A stretch of DNA of 64,000 nucleotides from Acidobacteriota bacterium (GCA_003225055.1 QIAU01000188.1:1-64000); one strand, 5' to 3'; shown: positions 35,317 through 45,249, counted from the stretch's first letter. Notes: generated from the letters alone by a model not told the origin. Numbers and translations: made by a program.

Positions 35317-36976
35317 GTGAGACTCGTCTTTCTGCAGGAGGCGATTCTCGGCAAATTCCGTAAGACGTTCCTGATATTGATGGGATCGGTTGCGGTCGTG
35401 CTTTTGATTGCCTGCGCAAATGTGGGCAATTTGATCCTTGCGATGTTTCTAGCGCGAAGGAAGGAGATAGCGATCAGGTTGTAACTAGGTGCGACGCACG
35501 GCCGGATAATCACTCAACTGCTTGTCGAGAACTTGCTGCTCGCGGCGGCCGGAGGAATAGGTGGCGTGATTTGCGGTATCGCGTGCCTGCGGATTCTCAA
35601 AGCTTGGGGACCGAAGGATATCCCGAGACTCTCAGGCGCCAGCATAGACCCTACGGTACTGGCATTTATTGTTGGAATCACCTTCCTTAGCGGTGTTCTC
35701 TTCGGACTTGCTCCCGTGTGGCAGCTTGTGCGCAGCGAGCGAACACATGTATTGAACACTGAAAGCGGATGGTCTACGACACGGTCCGGGCACTCGAGCA
35801 AGGTTTTAGTATAGTAGTCTCGAAAGTTGTGCTCTCAGTCGTATCGTTGGCTGCTGCAGGGTTGCTAACCAAGAGCCTATTCCTGCTCAGACGGGTCGAT
35901 CCAGGATTCAATGCCACGCATTTGCTCACGCTTCAGGTGGATCGTCCAATTCTGGCCGGCTCCGAGCCTCAGACAGGCCAATTCTTATGAGGAGCTCATT
36001 GCGCAAACTTCAGCCTTACCAGGAGTAGAGTCTGCCGGCACCACCATCGCCTTACCCATGGAAGGTGGAAGGCCGTGGCTGACAAACTTCGGAATTACTG
36101 GACGCGTCTTCCCAAACCCTGCCGATCGGGCCAGCCGCAGATGTTCGCATTGTTAGTCGGAACTATTTTCGTGTGATGCAGATCCCTTTGCGTCGAGGCA
36201 GGCTATTTTCAGAAACGGATACGAATGAGTCAGCACACGTGGCGATCGTAAACGAGAGCCTCGCGCGACGGTACTTGAATAGACGAGCTCCTGAGGGCCA
36301 GTACATTGAGCTTCGCCCGTTCGGGGCCGGACGATGCCAAAGTAATCGGGGTGGTTGGCGATGTACGCCAATCGTCGTTAAGCGAAGCGCCTGCTCCCGA
36401 AATCTATCTTTTGAACTCACAAGAATCTGTTCCATGGCAGGCATTAGTCGTGCGTACCAAATCTGAGCCGCTCAGGCCTTGCGGCCATGATCCGAGAGCG
36501 GATCCGTTTGCTCGACCCTAACTAACCAGACCATCGGACGTGTTGAGACGATGGAGCAGATTCTGGATTTCGGAACGAACCAACATCGCTTTCGCGCAGT
36601 TTTACTGAGTAGCTTCGGCCTGATAGCGCTGATGCTTGCGATCGCAGGGGTGTACAGTTTGGCGCCTTATTCCGTGAGTCAGCGTACGACAGAGACTGGG
36701 GTTCGGATGGTACTTGGCGCCAAGCCTGACAACATCCTTCCCTTAATCATCGTGCAGAACATGGGTATGGTATTGGTAGGCACTGGAGTCGGCCTGGCCG
36801 CGGCGCTCCTCTGTACTCGAGTACTCAGTAGCGTGCTGTACGGGGTTGGGAACACCGATCCTGCAACCTTTGGTCTCGTGATCGCACTGCTCGTTGTTGT
36901 TGCGTTATTGGCAAGCTATATCCCTGCCCGACGGGCCATGCGCCTCGATCCATTGGTCGCGTTACATTGCGGTTAA
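35317..36976 (+). pseudogene. MacB/FtsX-like ABC permease (ADOP-type), multiply broken
   Basis: Pieces in several frames rebuild a MacB-like permease: FRKTFLILMGSVAVVLLIACANVGNLILA, a stop codon (TAA near 35482) inside ARRKEIAIRL-stop-LGA, LLVENLLLAAAGGIGGVICG, GLLTKSLFLLRRVDPGFNATHLLTL, YEELIAQTSALPGVESAG, YFRVMQIPLRRGRLFSETD, AHVAIVNESLARRYL, and an intact last part (MEQILDFGTNQHRFRAVLLSSFGLIALMLAIAGVYSLAPYSVSQRTTETGVRMVLGA). The N-terminal part is missing. At least four frame breaks are seen. The family exports peptides or drugs with a separate ATPase, and none is nearby. Confidence 0.85.
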
Positions 36977-37155
36977 TTGGCGCCAGTTGTGCCAAGCCCG
37001 TGGTACGGATTTAGGAAAGCTGGTTGCGAACATCAGTCTATGAGGCCGGCAACTGTCAGCTGGACCGCGACGATATGGTTAACTTTTGTTCCGGTTGTGA
37101 CGAATAAGATCAGGCTCGGGACAAAGACTGCTTTTCTGGGTTAAAGTAAGTGCCC

Positions 37156-39285
37156 ATGCGGGCCTGGATTACCCATCTTCTAGTTCTTTTAGTTCTCTCT
37201 TGCGCCATCTTCCTTATGTCGTTCGTACACGATCGCGGACAGCATGTGCCCGTCAGTGAACAAGATTGGCCGGTCTGGGGAGGGGCACCGGATAACAGCC
37301 ATTATTCTTCGCTCGCCCAAATCAATCGACGCAACGTGAAGCAGTTGGAAGTGGCCTGGACTTTCGACACTGGCGAAAAGGGTGGTCTCCAGACCAATCC
37401 GCTCATCGTGGGCAGGACCCTCTACGGCATCAGTCCCACACAGAAGATATTTGCCTTGAACGCCGCGACAGGCGAGCGTTTATGGAGTTTCGATTCCGGC
37501 ATCAAGGGTATGCAACCGGACCGCGGGTTAGCTTACTGGTCGGACAGCAGAGAGAAGAGAATTCTGGTCGGCGTCATGAATTTTCTTTACGCATTGGATG
37601 CCACGACGGGCACACCAATTCCTTCCTTTGGCAACAACGGCCGAATCGACTTGCAGGAGAACCTGGGCCGCGAGCCGCGCTGGCAATCCATTGCGCTGAC
37701 CAGTCCAGGGGTTGTTTACCAGGACGTGATCATAGTAGGCGGTCGCAATCCCGAGACGCTACCTGCGCCTCCGGGTGACGTTCGCGCGTTCGATGTGCGC
37801 ACCGGCAAACTGCGCTGGTCCTTTCACACTATTCCTCATCCTGGCGAATTTGGTTACGATACATGGCCGAAGGACGCTTGGAAGACGAGCGGCGCCGCCA
37901 ATAACTGGGCGGGAATGGCTCTGGATACGAAACGCGGCATCGTCTATGTGCCGACCGGGTCGGCCGCATTCGATTTCTATGGAGGCGACCGCATCGGGGA
38001 TGATTTATTTGCAAATTGCCTGATCGCGCTCAATGCCGAGACCGGACAACGCATCTGGCATTTTCAGGCCGTCAGACATGATTTGTGGGACCGCGATTTC
38101 CCTTCGGCGCCTGTACTCCTGAGTGTAAAACACGATGGCAAATCCATCGACGCCGTCGCGCAAACCAGCAAGCAGGGTTTTGTTTTCCTGTTCGATCGTT
38201 TGACGGGCCAGCCGTTGTTCCCGATTGAGTATCGGAAGTATCCTCCGAGCACCCTGCCGGGCGAGCAGACGGCGCCTGAGCAGGGCCTTCCCACCAAGCC
38301 CGCACCGTATGCACGTCAATCGATCGACGAAACGCAGTTGATGAATCGCACACCGGAGGCGCATCGGTGGGCACTCGAGCATTTCCGCAACATGCGTCAT
38401 GAGGGGCAATTCGTACCTTTCAGCGTGGGGAAGGAAACCTTCGTCTTTCCCGGCTTCGATGGCGGCGCGGAATGGGGCGGTCCTGCCGTGGATCCTGAGA
38501 CTGGCATCATTTATGTCAACTCTAATGAAATGGCCTGGACGGCAGCGCTCTTCGAGGACACCGGCGAGCACGGCGCCCGTGCCGTCTACTTGAGCCAGTG
38601 TGCGGTGTGCCACGGCAACACGATGGCGGGGTCGCCTCCCGAGATTCCAGGGTTAATCGCAATCGGCGATCGCCTCAGCCCCGCCGACATCACGCTGACG
38701 ATTAAGACCGGTAAGGGCAGAATGCCCGCCTTCCCTAATTTGTATGAAGACCAACTCAACGGGCTGGTGAATTTCCTCCTCACCGGCGAGAACAAGGAAC
38801 TCTCCAGTTCCGAGCCGCGGCCGGCCGGGATGAAATACCGTCTCACCGGTTACCGCAGATTTCTCGTTCCCGAGGGCTATCCGCCCATCGCTCCACCTTG
38901 GGGCACGCTCAATGCCATCGATCTCAACACCGGGGAATACAAATGGAAAATCAATCTGGGCGAATATCCTGCACTGGCCTCCCAAGGCTTCAAGAATACC
39001 GGTTCGGAGAATTATGGCGGTCCGATCGTCACTGCCGGCGGCCTCTTATTTATCGGTGCCACCAACTTCGATAGGAAATTCCGCGCCTTCGACAAGGACA
39101 CTGGCGAACTGCTATGGGAAGCTACGCTGCCGTTCGCCGGGAACGCCACTCCTGCGACCTATGCTGTAAACGGCCGTCAATATGTTGTGATTGCGGCCGG
39201 GGGAGGAAAAGACCCGAAGTTCGGGTCTGGAGGAGTTTACGTGGCCTTTGCCCTGCCGAACGAAGCGGCAGCGTCTCACAATTAA
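37156..39285 (+). CDS. PQQ-dependent dehydrogenase with built-in cytochrome c domain
   Basis: A 709-residue quinoprotein. An N-terminal membrane/signal segment (HLLVLLVLSCAIFLMSFV) precedes a PQQ beta-propeller (about 35-440), beginning WPVWGGAPDNSHYSSLAQINRRNVKQLEVAWTF, with blades such as TNPLIVGRTLYGISPTQKIFALNAATG. A cytochrome c domain is inserted near the C-terminus (CAVCH at about 482-486, axial Met in GRMPAFPN). The propeller then closes (NYGGPIVTAGGLLFIGATNFDRKFRAFDKDTGELLW). This matches membrane-bound PQQ sugar or alcohol dehydrogenases that pass electrons to the respiratory chain from the periplasm. ATG 37156 is preferred over GTG 37150. Confidence 0.92.
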   Translation: MRAWITHLLVLLVLSCAIFLMSFVHDRGQHVPVSEQDWPVWGGAPDNSHYSSLAQINRRNVKQLEVAWTFDTGEKGGLQTNPLIVGRTLYGISPTQKIFALNAATGERLWSFDSGIKGMQPDRGLAYWSDSREKRILVGVMNFLYALDATTGTPIPSFGNNGRIDLQENLGREPRWQSIALTSPGVVYQDVIIVGGRNPETLPAPPGDVRAFDVRTGKLRWSFHTIPHPGEFGYDTWPKDAWKTSGAANNWAGMALDTKRGIVYVPTGSAAFDFYGGDRIGDDLFANCLIALNAETGQRIWHFQAVRHDLWDRDFPSAPVLLSVKHDGKSIDAVAQTSKQGFVFLFDRLTGQPLFPIEYRKYPPSTLPGEQTAPEQGLPTKPAPYARQSIDETQLMNRTPEAHRWALEHFRNMRHEGQFVPFSVGKETFVFPGFDGGAEWGGPAVDPETGIIYVNSNEMAWTAALFEDTGEHGARAVYLSQCAVCHGNTMAGSPPEIPGLIAIGDRLSPADITLTIKTGKGRMPAFPNLYEDQLNGLVNFLLTGENKELSSSEPRPAGMKYRLTGYRRFLVPEGYPPIAPPWGTLNAIDLNTGEYKWKINLGEYPALASQGFKNTGSENYGGPIVTAGGLLFIGATNFDRKFRAFDKDTGELLWEATLPFAGNATPATYAVNGRQYVVIAAGGGKDPKFGSGGVYVAFALPNEAAASHN

Positions 39286-39729
39286 CTGCCGGGGGCCCGC
39301 AGGATCAAGGCCCAGACGCGGAAAACGCGGTTTGGTTTACACTTCCGCTTTCTTCCGCTTCTAACAATTTTAGCCACCGGCGTACTCTGTTTTTCGGCTG
39401 GGTCGCGGTAACCTTGTTCGTTCAAATCGCGGACGCAACCAGATGAACGTACGCGTCTGTGTCGCTGGCCACTTTCTTATTGGTTGTTGCTGCACTTCCT
39501 ATGCAGTCGTAGCAGACCGCGCCCCATCCCGAGCCCGACGTTCCGAGCCTGGTTCACCATTTCGGCTGGCTGACGGCACTCAGTTCTGGAGCGGCGATGG
39601 CACTTCTATGTGCGCTGTTGTGGTGGATTTTGGGTCATGAGGCTGCTTTGAGGGTAAAACCGGTTCATGCCGAGTGAGCATAACCAGGCCGCGTCCGTTT
39701 ATAGAAAATATTAAAGAGAGGATACTCGA
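39286..39729. other. Intergenic stretch with a faint membrane-protein remnant
   Basis: About 440 bp. Short frames such as RTLFFGWVAVTLFVQIADATR (near 39385-39442) and VHHFGWLTALSSGAAMALLCALLWWILGHEA (near 39556-39640) look like pieces of a membrane protein, but stops lie between them. I cannot name the parent gene. The last 40 bp should hold the promoter and ribosome site of the isomerase gene (AGAGAGGA, about 9 nt before its ATG). Confidence 0.35.
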
Positions 39730-40689
39730 ATGCGTGTTGGAGTTTTTACGCCTCTGCTAGCGCAGTTCCCGCTGGACGCAGTTCTCAAGAATCTTGTCGA
39801 CCTCAAGATCCAAACCGTCGAACTTGGCACCGGGAACTATGTGGGCGACCCACACTGCAAGCTCTCGATGCTGGAGAATGATTCGTCTCTGGCCGATTTT
39901 CGACAGCTACTCCGCGATCATGGCTTCAGCATCAGCGCCTTGAGTTGTCACGGCAACCCTCTCCATCCCGACAAGGCTCGTGCGCAGCAAGATCGGGAAG
40001 TGAGCCGCAAGACTATCCTGTTGGCGGAAAAGCTCGGCGTCCCTGTAGTAGTCGACTTTTCCGGTTGCCCTGGCGACTCACCAAAGGCCGCAGCTCCCAA
40101 CTGGGTGACGTGCCCTTGGCCTCCTGACTACCGCAAGGTTCTCGACTGGCAATGGAACGAGGTGGTCGCGCCCTATTGGGTCGAGCATGTGAAGTTCGCG
40201 TCGGACCACGGGGTGAAAATCGCCGTCGAGATGCACCCCGGATTCGTCGTGTACAACCCGGAGACCATGCTCCGGCTGCGCTCGATCGCAGGTGACAACG
40301 TCGGCTGCAATTTCGATCCCAGCCATCTTTTCTGGCAAAGTATCGACCCGGTTGGCGCCGTGCGTATACTGGCAGGCGGCATCTTCCATGTCCACGCCAA
40401 AGACACGCAGCTTTATCCGGTTAACCTGCAGCGCACCGGCGTTCTCGATACCAAGCCATACACGGAAGAACGCGATCGCGCCTGGATCTTCCGCACCTGT
40501 GGTTACGGGCACGGAGCCGAGTGGTGGACCGAGTTGATCTCCACTCTGCGTATGTTTGGCTATGATTACGTGCTCTCCATCGAACATGAGGACAGCCTGC
40601 TCTCGCCGGCAGAGGGTCTGACTAAAGCTGCCAACTTCCTGAATAGCATTGTGATCCGAGAGCAGCCTGCAGCGGCCTGGTGGACGTAA
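39730..40689 (+). CDS. Sugar phosphate isomerase/epimerase family protein
   Basis: A 319-residue xylose-isomerase-like TIM barrel (AP_endonuc_2 family). Metal-binding residues are suggested by VKIAVEMHPGF (Glu), CNFDPSHL (Asp, His), FHVHAKDTQ (His) and LSIEHEDSLL (Glu). A good AGAGAGGA site precedes ATG 39730. The next gene, a Gfo/Idh/MocA oxidoreductase, starts 22 bp downstream, so the two form an operon. Such pairs act in inositol, 3-keto-sugar or unusual sugar catabolism. The exact substrate cannot be read from the sequence. Confidence 0.9.
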   Translation: MRVGVFTPLLAQFPLDAVLKNLVDLKIQTVELGTGNYVGDPHCKLSMLENDSSLADFRQLLRDHGFSISALSCHGNPLHPDKARAQQDREVSRKTILLAEKLGVPVVVDFSGCPGDSPKAAAPNWVTCPWPPDYRKVLDWQWNEVVAPYWVEHVKFASDHGVKIAVEMHPGFVVYNPETMLRLRSIAGDNVGCNFDPSHLFWQSIDPVGAVRILAGGIFHVHAKDTQLYPVNLQRTGVLDTKPYTEERDRAWIFRTCGYGHGAEWWTELISTLRMFGYDYVLSIEHEDSLLSPAEGLTKAANFLNSIVIREQPAAAWWT

Positions 40690-40711
40690 CGCTACGGGAC
40701 AGGAACTTACG

Positions 40712-41860
40712 ATGAAACCGATCAGAACAGCAATTTTCGGCACCGGCTTTATGGGACGTGTGCATCTCGAGGCGGCACGACGGGTCGAGTCCGTGGACGT
40801 CGCCGCTGTTGTGGGCAGAACTGACGAGGCGGCACGACGCTTAGGTGAGGGTTTTTCAGTCCCCCGAATGGGAAGAGACTACCGCGACGTGCTTCGCGAC
40901 GCCTCGATCGCTGCGGTCCACGTGTGTACGCCGAACGCCCAGCACTTCTCCATGGCCAAGGACGCGCTCCAGGCCGGCAAGCATGTCCTCTGTGAGAAGC
41001 CCCTGACCACCTCGGTAGAGGAAGCAGAAGAACTCACATCGCTCGCCGCGCGGCAGGGACTGCGCAACTGTGTGTGTCACAACCTGCGCTACTACCCCAT
41101 GGTGCAGCAGATGCGCAGCCTTCGAGAGGCGGGTGAGCTGGGCGACATTCTCGTCGTACAGGGTACCTATTCCCAGGATTGGCTGCTCTACGATACCGAC
41201 TGGAACTGGCGTGTTGACGCGCAGGCCGCAGGTCCATCGCGGTGTATGGCCGACATCGGGTCACACTGGTTCGATATGGCGGAGCACATCACGGGAATGC
41301 GGGTGACCTCTCTTTGCGCCGATCTTCAGACTTACCACCGTACACGCAAGAAGCCGAAGGGCTCAATTGAGACTTTCGCGAACAAGCTGATGGGACCGGG
41401 AGACTATCAGGAAACTCCCGTCGAGACCGAAGATTTCGGGGCGGTGATCTTTCAAATGGGAAGCCGCACGCGCGGTTGCATGACGGCTAGCCAGGTCTCG
41501 GCTGGACGAAAGAACGGACTCAGCATTGAGATCTATGGCTCACGGTCTTCGGCCCGTTGGAACCAGGAGCGGCCCGACGAACTTTGGGTTGGCCATCGTG
41601 ACAGTGGTAACGCGATTTTCGTGAAGGATCCGTCACTACTTACGCCGACAGCGCGCAGTTATGCCGATCTCCCCGGGGGGCATAGCGAAGGCTACGACGA
41701 CACATTCAAGCAGGTGTTCCGGCGGTTCTATGCTTCCATCGGATCAGGAGCCAGCCCCGAGTATCCGCAGTTCGTCGACGGACTGCGCCAGCTGAAAATT
41801 CTCGACGCCGTGCTCGAGAGCCACCGAAGCCGAAAATGGGTCGATGTATCGGAAAGGTGA
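40712..41860 (+). CDS. Gfo/Idh/MocA family oxidoreductase
   Basis: A 382-residue NAD(P)-dependent sugar dehydrogenase. The Rossmann motif is AIFGTGFMGRVH (about 7-18), followed by VHVCTPNAQH and LCEKPLTTS, the lysine of which (EKP) is catalytic in the family. The C-terminal part is a GFO_IDH_MocA_C domain (DWNWRVDAQAAGPSRCMADIGSHWFDMAEHITG). It follows the isomerase by 22 bp with an AGGA ribosome site. Oxidation of a sugar hydroxyl, perhaps at C3, before isomerisation fits the context. It lacks the exported signal found in the second MocA-type gene at 43191. Confidence 0.92.
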   Translation: MKPIRTAIFGTGFMGRVHLEAARRVESVDVAAVVGRTDEAARRLGEGFSVPRMGRDYRDVLRDASIAAVHVCTPNAQHFSMAKDALQAGKHVLCEKPLTTSVEEAEELTSLAARQGLRNCVCHNLRYYPMVQQMRSLREAGELGDILVVQGTYSQDWLLYDTDWNWRVDAQAAGPSRCMADIGSHWFDMAEHITGMRVTSLCADLQTYHRTRKKPKGSIETFANKLMGPGDYQETPVETEDFGAVIFQMGSRTRGCMTASQVSAGRKNGLSIEIYGSRSSARWNQERPDELWVGHRDSGNAIFVKDPSLLTPTARSYADLPGGHSEGYDDTFKQVFRRFYASIGSGASPEYPQFVDGLRQLKILDAVLESHRSRKWVDVSER

Positions 41861-41878
41861 GCGGCGGAACCCGGCCAC

Positions 41879-41967
41879 AGGGCTGAAGCCCTATTTCCTG
41901 CACGGCTTACGCGGCCCCCAGAGCACCGCTCTTCAACGGTGCAGGCTGCATTCACTGGTTTTCAGTG
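41879..41967. repeat. Palindromic repeats between convergent genes
   Basis: Small inverted repeats lie between the convergent oxidoreductase and fucosidase genes: AGGGCT-GA-AGCCCT (41879-41892), CACCG/CGGTG (near 41924-41941) and CACTG-GTTTT-CAGTG (41953-41967). The GGGCTGAAGCCC type is, as I recall, a common interspersed palindrome in acidobacterial genomes. It could also end transcription from both sides. Confidence 0.45.
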
Positions 41968-41973
41968 GGGCTG

Positions 41974-43026
41974 TTACTTTCGAATAAGCTTTGCAACCTG
42001 CTGCAGCGCTTGCACGGCCTCATCCGGCAGTCTGCCTGAGGTGTCAGGAGATAGATTCAGCAGAAAATTCGACTTTCGCTGCTTGCAAACCCGATAGTTG
42101 CCGGCGATAACTTCGGGATCTTGCGTCTTGAATCCCTCCCGCCAAAACCAACTGTGCATCGGCGGCATTGGCTTGTAAGGCGGTCCGGTTGGCATCCACG
42201 CCTCCATCGGCAAGTAGTAGGTTTTGTCGCCCACCTTGATGTGGGGATCGTGGCCCTCCGGGGCAGGCAGGGTATCTTCTCCATTAATTACGTCGGTCGG
42301 CCAACTTGCGGGCTCCGAGATCCGTCCCAAATTCCGCTTGCTCTGATAAAAAGCCTGGTTCATCACCACGATGCAGTCGGGGCTCAGCGACTTTATGAGC
42401 CGGTACAGCTCCCACCGCTGGTCGGAGGAGATTTTCCAGGTGATGTCCAGCAGCTGATAGAACGGCGTGCGATAGCGTGTGTGCAGTTCGGTGAGGTGGT
42501 GCTTGATGAGCTTGTAATAGCCGTCGGGAACGGGCGAATCCCAGTCGAACTTGCCTTCATTATGTGGATCTAGGATGCAGTAGTAGAAGCCGGGTTCCAG
42601 CCCATACTCTTTGCACGCAGCCATGAACTCCACAACTACGTCAGTTTTATTGCCACTTGCGGCGACGTCGTAATCGTAACCTTCCGAATCCCACAGGCAG
42701 AACCCGGACATGTGTTTGGCCGTGAGAACGGCGTATCTGGCGCCAAGCTCTTTTGCCACACGGATCCATTGCTGCACATCCAGCTTGGTGGGATTGTATG
42801 TGCTGGCCGGCACTTTACCGGTTTCGTAGTCGTCGCCGGTAAAGGTGTTCATGCTGAAATGATAAGAGACGCCAAACTGAAGCTCTTCGTATCGCGCCAA
42901 CACAGGTGTGCGTCTCGTGGCAGGCTCGAGTGGTGCCGCACCGGACAAAGTCTCAACCAACGGTTGCGCGAGTGTGGCTGCCGCCAAGCCCGCGGTTCGG
43001 GTCAAGAGTTCACGCCGAGTCATCAT
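41974..43026 (-). CDS. GH29-type alpha-L-fucosidase, exported
   Basis: A 350-residue glycoside hydrolase. The N-terminus (MMTRRELLTRTAGLAAATLAQPL) is a Tat-type signal. The fold matches GH29: YEELQFGVSYHFSMNTFTG, ELGARYAVLTAKHMSGFCLW (the conserved KHHDGF-like block), GLEPGFYYCILDPH, and PFYQLLDITWKI, where the Asp is the likely nucleophile. It ends LLNLSPDTSGRLPDEAV, as usual in the family. The KHMSGF variant in place of KHHDGF is noteworthy and may reflect another substrate. ATG 43026 is preceded by GTGGAAAC. The enzyme would remove L-fucose from glycans outside the cytoplasm. Confidence 0.85.
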   Translation of the reverse strand: MMTRRELLTRTAGLAAATLAQPLVETLSGAAPLEPATRRTPVLARYEELQFGVSYHFSMNTFTGDDYETGKVPASTYNPTKLDVQQWIRVAKELGARYAVLTAKHMSGFCLWDSEGYDYDVAASGNKTDVVVEFMAACKEYGLEPGFYYCILDPHNEGKFDWDSPVPDGYYKLIKHHLTELHTRYRTPFYQLLDITWKISSDQRWELYRLIKSLSPDCIVVMNQAFYQSKRNLGRISEPASWPTDVINGEDTLPAPEGHDPHIKVGDKTYYLPMEAWMPTGPPYKPMPPMHSWFWREGFKTQDPEVIAGNYRVCKQRKSNFLLNLSPDTSGRLPDEAVQALQQVAKLIRK

Positions 43027-43190
43027 AGTTTCCACAATTAAGATACCCGGATTAAGTTTCCGACTGTTTCCGACACATACGAAAATTCCTTGAAAAGGGT
43101 GAATAGTGTGGCTTCTATGTCGCCCTCCGTACAACGTGCGACTGTCCTACTGTCCCTTGGTGTCGATCGGCAGTTAAATCCTTACCTCAA

Positions 43191-44348
43191 TTACGCCTTT
43201 GGCGGCCAGGTGATCTGGCCACCATGGTGATAGGCTAAGTTACCGATGTGGCCGGCGCGCGCGGCCGCAACCCCGGTTTCGACGGGTGCATTGGGTTCTT
43301 TGCGACTCTTGATGCAGTTGAAGAAATTTTCCAGGTGATCGATGGTGCCGTCGCGGTAGCTGCGTTCGCTGAGAATGGGATTTTGGTCCCTGGGCACGTC
43401 TTCACGGTAGACGGTGAATCCGCCGCGATTGATCTTTAGCGTTGCCTCAGTGCCGCGGAACTCGAGGCCGCCATCGTCGATCGAGGAACTCATCATTCCC
43501 TCATACACGACATCAAAGCTGGGGTAGCGAAAGGCTGCCTGGATGGTGTCGGGACAATCCCACTGATCGAAAACATATTTGTCGGCCAGCATCTGTGCGT
43601 GACGTGGCTGGTCAGTTTTCATGGCCCAGTGCACCACATCAATCCAGTGCGTGAATAAGTCAGTCATCGCGCCGCCGCCAAAATTCCAGAACCAACGCCA
43701 ATGAAAGAATTTCTCCTGGCTGTATGGCTGATCTGGCGCGGAGCCGAGCCAAAGCTTCCAATCGAGGGCCTGCTGGTCAACCGGTTTCTTTGGCCAGTCT
43801 CTTTGATAGTTCTGCCACCAGTAGCTTCGAACCTGTACGACCCGGCCCAGGCTGCCCGCCTGAATCAGATCGACGGCATTGCGGAAGTGTGTCCAACTGC
43901 GCTGCTGCATACCGCACTGTAAAATGCGTTGGCCGGAACGGACGGCACGAATCAGGGTGGCGCCTTCTTCAATAGTATGGGTGACCGGCTTTTCCAGAAA
44001 AACGTCTTTGCCCGCTTTCAGAGCGTCGAGCGCCATGGGCACGTGCCAGTGGTCCGGAGATGCAATGATCACCGCATCGATGTCCTTCTCAAGTACTTCA
44101 CGATAGTCCAAGTGGGTCGTTGCCAGGCCATTGGAACGTTCCTTGACTGCATCGCGGTTGGGCGCATATACGTCGCTCACGGCCAGAATCTGGTAAAGGC
44201 CGACCTTGTCTGCAGCATCGAGAAGGACTTTCATCCGCTGTCCGGCCCCGATGATTCCGAGCCGGACTGTCTCGTTCGCGCCGAAGACGCGGGTTGAGGC
44301 GAGTGCGGTCAGTCCGCTGGTGATAAGGAAGCTGCGGCGAGTAATCAT
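43191..44348 (-). CDS. Tat-exported Gfo/Idh/MocA family oxidoreductase
   Basis: A 385-residue protein. The N-terminus MITRRSFLITSGLTALASTRVFG carries a twin-Arg signal. The Rossmann motif is RLGIIGAGQRMKVLL, then VIIASPDHWHVPMALDALKAGKDVFLEKP with the EKP lysine. The C-terminal domain (HWRWFWNFGGGAMTDLFTHWIDVVHW) is typical of the exported clade found with DUF1080 proteins. Members of this clade keep a tightly bound cofactor and oxidise or reduce sugars in the periplasm. It is divergent from the DUF1080 gene by 78 bp, so a shared promoter region is likely. Confidence 0.92.
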   Translation of the reverse strand: MITRRSFLITSGLTALASTRVFGANETVRLGIIGAGQRMKVLLDAADKVGLYQILAVSDVYAPNRDAVKERSNGLATTHLDYREVLEKDIDAVIIASPDHWHVPMALDALKAGKDVFLEKPVTHTIEEGATLIRAVRSGQRILQCGMQQRSWTHFRNAVDLIQAGSLGRVVQVRSYWWQNYQRDWPKKPVDQQALDWKLWLGSAPDQPYSQEKFFHWRWFWNFGGGAMTDLFTHWIDVVHWAMKTDQPRHAQMLADKYVFDQWDCPDTIQAAFRYPSFDVVYEGMMSSSIDDGGLEFRGTEATLKINRGGFTVYREDVPRDQNPILSERSYRDGTIDHLENFFNCIKSRKEPNAPVETGVAAARAGHIGNLAYHHGGQITWPPKA

Positions 44349-44426
44349 AATTTGGACAGGACCTCCGGCCGTTTCGACAGATGTTATCAATTTTTGCCGC
44401 GCCGCTGGGTGTATTCTCTTGAGGAC

Positions 44427-45248
44427 ATGCGCAGTTTAATCTCCCTAATCCTGGCGTTTACGACTCTGGTTGTCGTTGACGGCGCCCTTTACGCCCAGCA
44501 GCAGGCGGCACCTCAAACTGCCCGACCACAAACGGCGCCGCCTGCCACGCCAAAACCTCAAGACACGGAACTATGGGAGCCGGTGCCCAAAGTAGTTACG
44601 CCGGGCGCCGAGTGCAAGGCGCCCCCCTCCGACGCGATCATTCTGTTTGATGGCAATAATCTCGACGAGTGGGTGTCGGCGAAAGACAAGTCGCCGGCGA
44701 AATGGATCGTTACCGACGGCGTACTCACCGTGAACAAGGCCGTTGGCAACATCGAAACCAAGCGGGCGTTTCGCAACTATCAACTCCACATTGAATGGAA
44801 AATTCCTGCGAACATCACAGGCAGCGGTCAGGCACGCGGTAATAGTGGCGTGTTTCTCGCCTCCACCGCCCCCGATGCCGGATATGAGCTGCAGGTGCTC
44901 GATTCGTACAACAACCAAACCTACGTCAATGGCATGGCCGGCAGCATCTACAAGCAAAGCATTCCGCTGGTCAACCCGAGTCACAAGCCGGGCGAGTGGC
45001 AAAGCTACGACGTGGTTTGGACAGCACCCATCTTCAATGCCGACGGTTCCCTGAGGACTCCAGCGTATGTGACGGTCTTCTTCAATGGCGTGCTGGTCGA
45101 GAATCACTTCGAGTTGAAGGGTGAGACGCGATATATCGGCCAAGCTTCTTACAAGAAGTACGACACGGCGCCGATTCTGCTGCAGGCGCACGGCGATCCG
45201 AGCGAGCCCATCAGTTTCCGGAATATCTGGGTTAGGGAACTCAATTAG
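44427..45248 (+). CDS. DUF1080 (3-keto-disaccharide hydrolase family) secreted protein
   Basis: A 273-residue secreted protein: signal peptide (MRSLISLILAFTTLVVVDGALYA), a Gln/Pro/Ala-rich linker (about 22-45), then a concanavalin-like DUF1080 domain (LFDGNNLDEWVSAKDKSPAKWIVTDGVLTVN, QLHIEWKIP, GNSGVFLASTAPDAGYELQVLDSY, WQSYDVVWTAP). Family members cleave 3-keto-glycosides made by Gfo/Idh/MocA or other oxidoreductases. Such an enzyme is encoded divergently next door. The pairing supports oxidation of a glycoside at C3, then cleavage, in the periplasm. Confidence 0.9.
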   Translation: MRSLISLILAFTTLVVVDGALYAQQQAAPQTARPQTAPPATPKPQDTELWEPVPKVVTPGAECKAPPSDAIILFDGNNLDEWVSAKDKSPAKWIVTDGVLTVNKAVGNIETKRAFRNYQLHIEWKIPANITGSGQARGNSGVFLASTAPDAGYELQVLDSYNNQTYVNGMAGSIYKQSIPLVNPSHKPGEWQSYDVVWTAPIFNADGSLRTPAYVTVFFNGVLVENHFELKGETRYIGQASYKKYDTAPILLQAHGDPSEPISFRNIWVRELN

Positions 45249-45249
45249 C

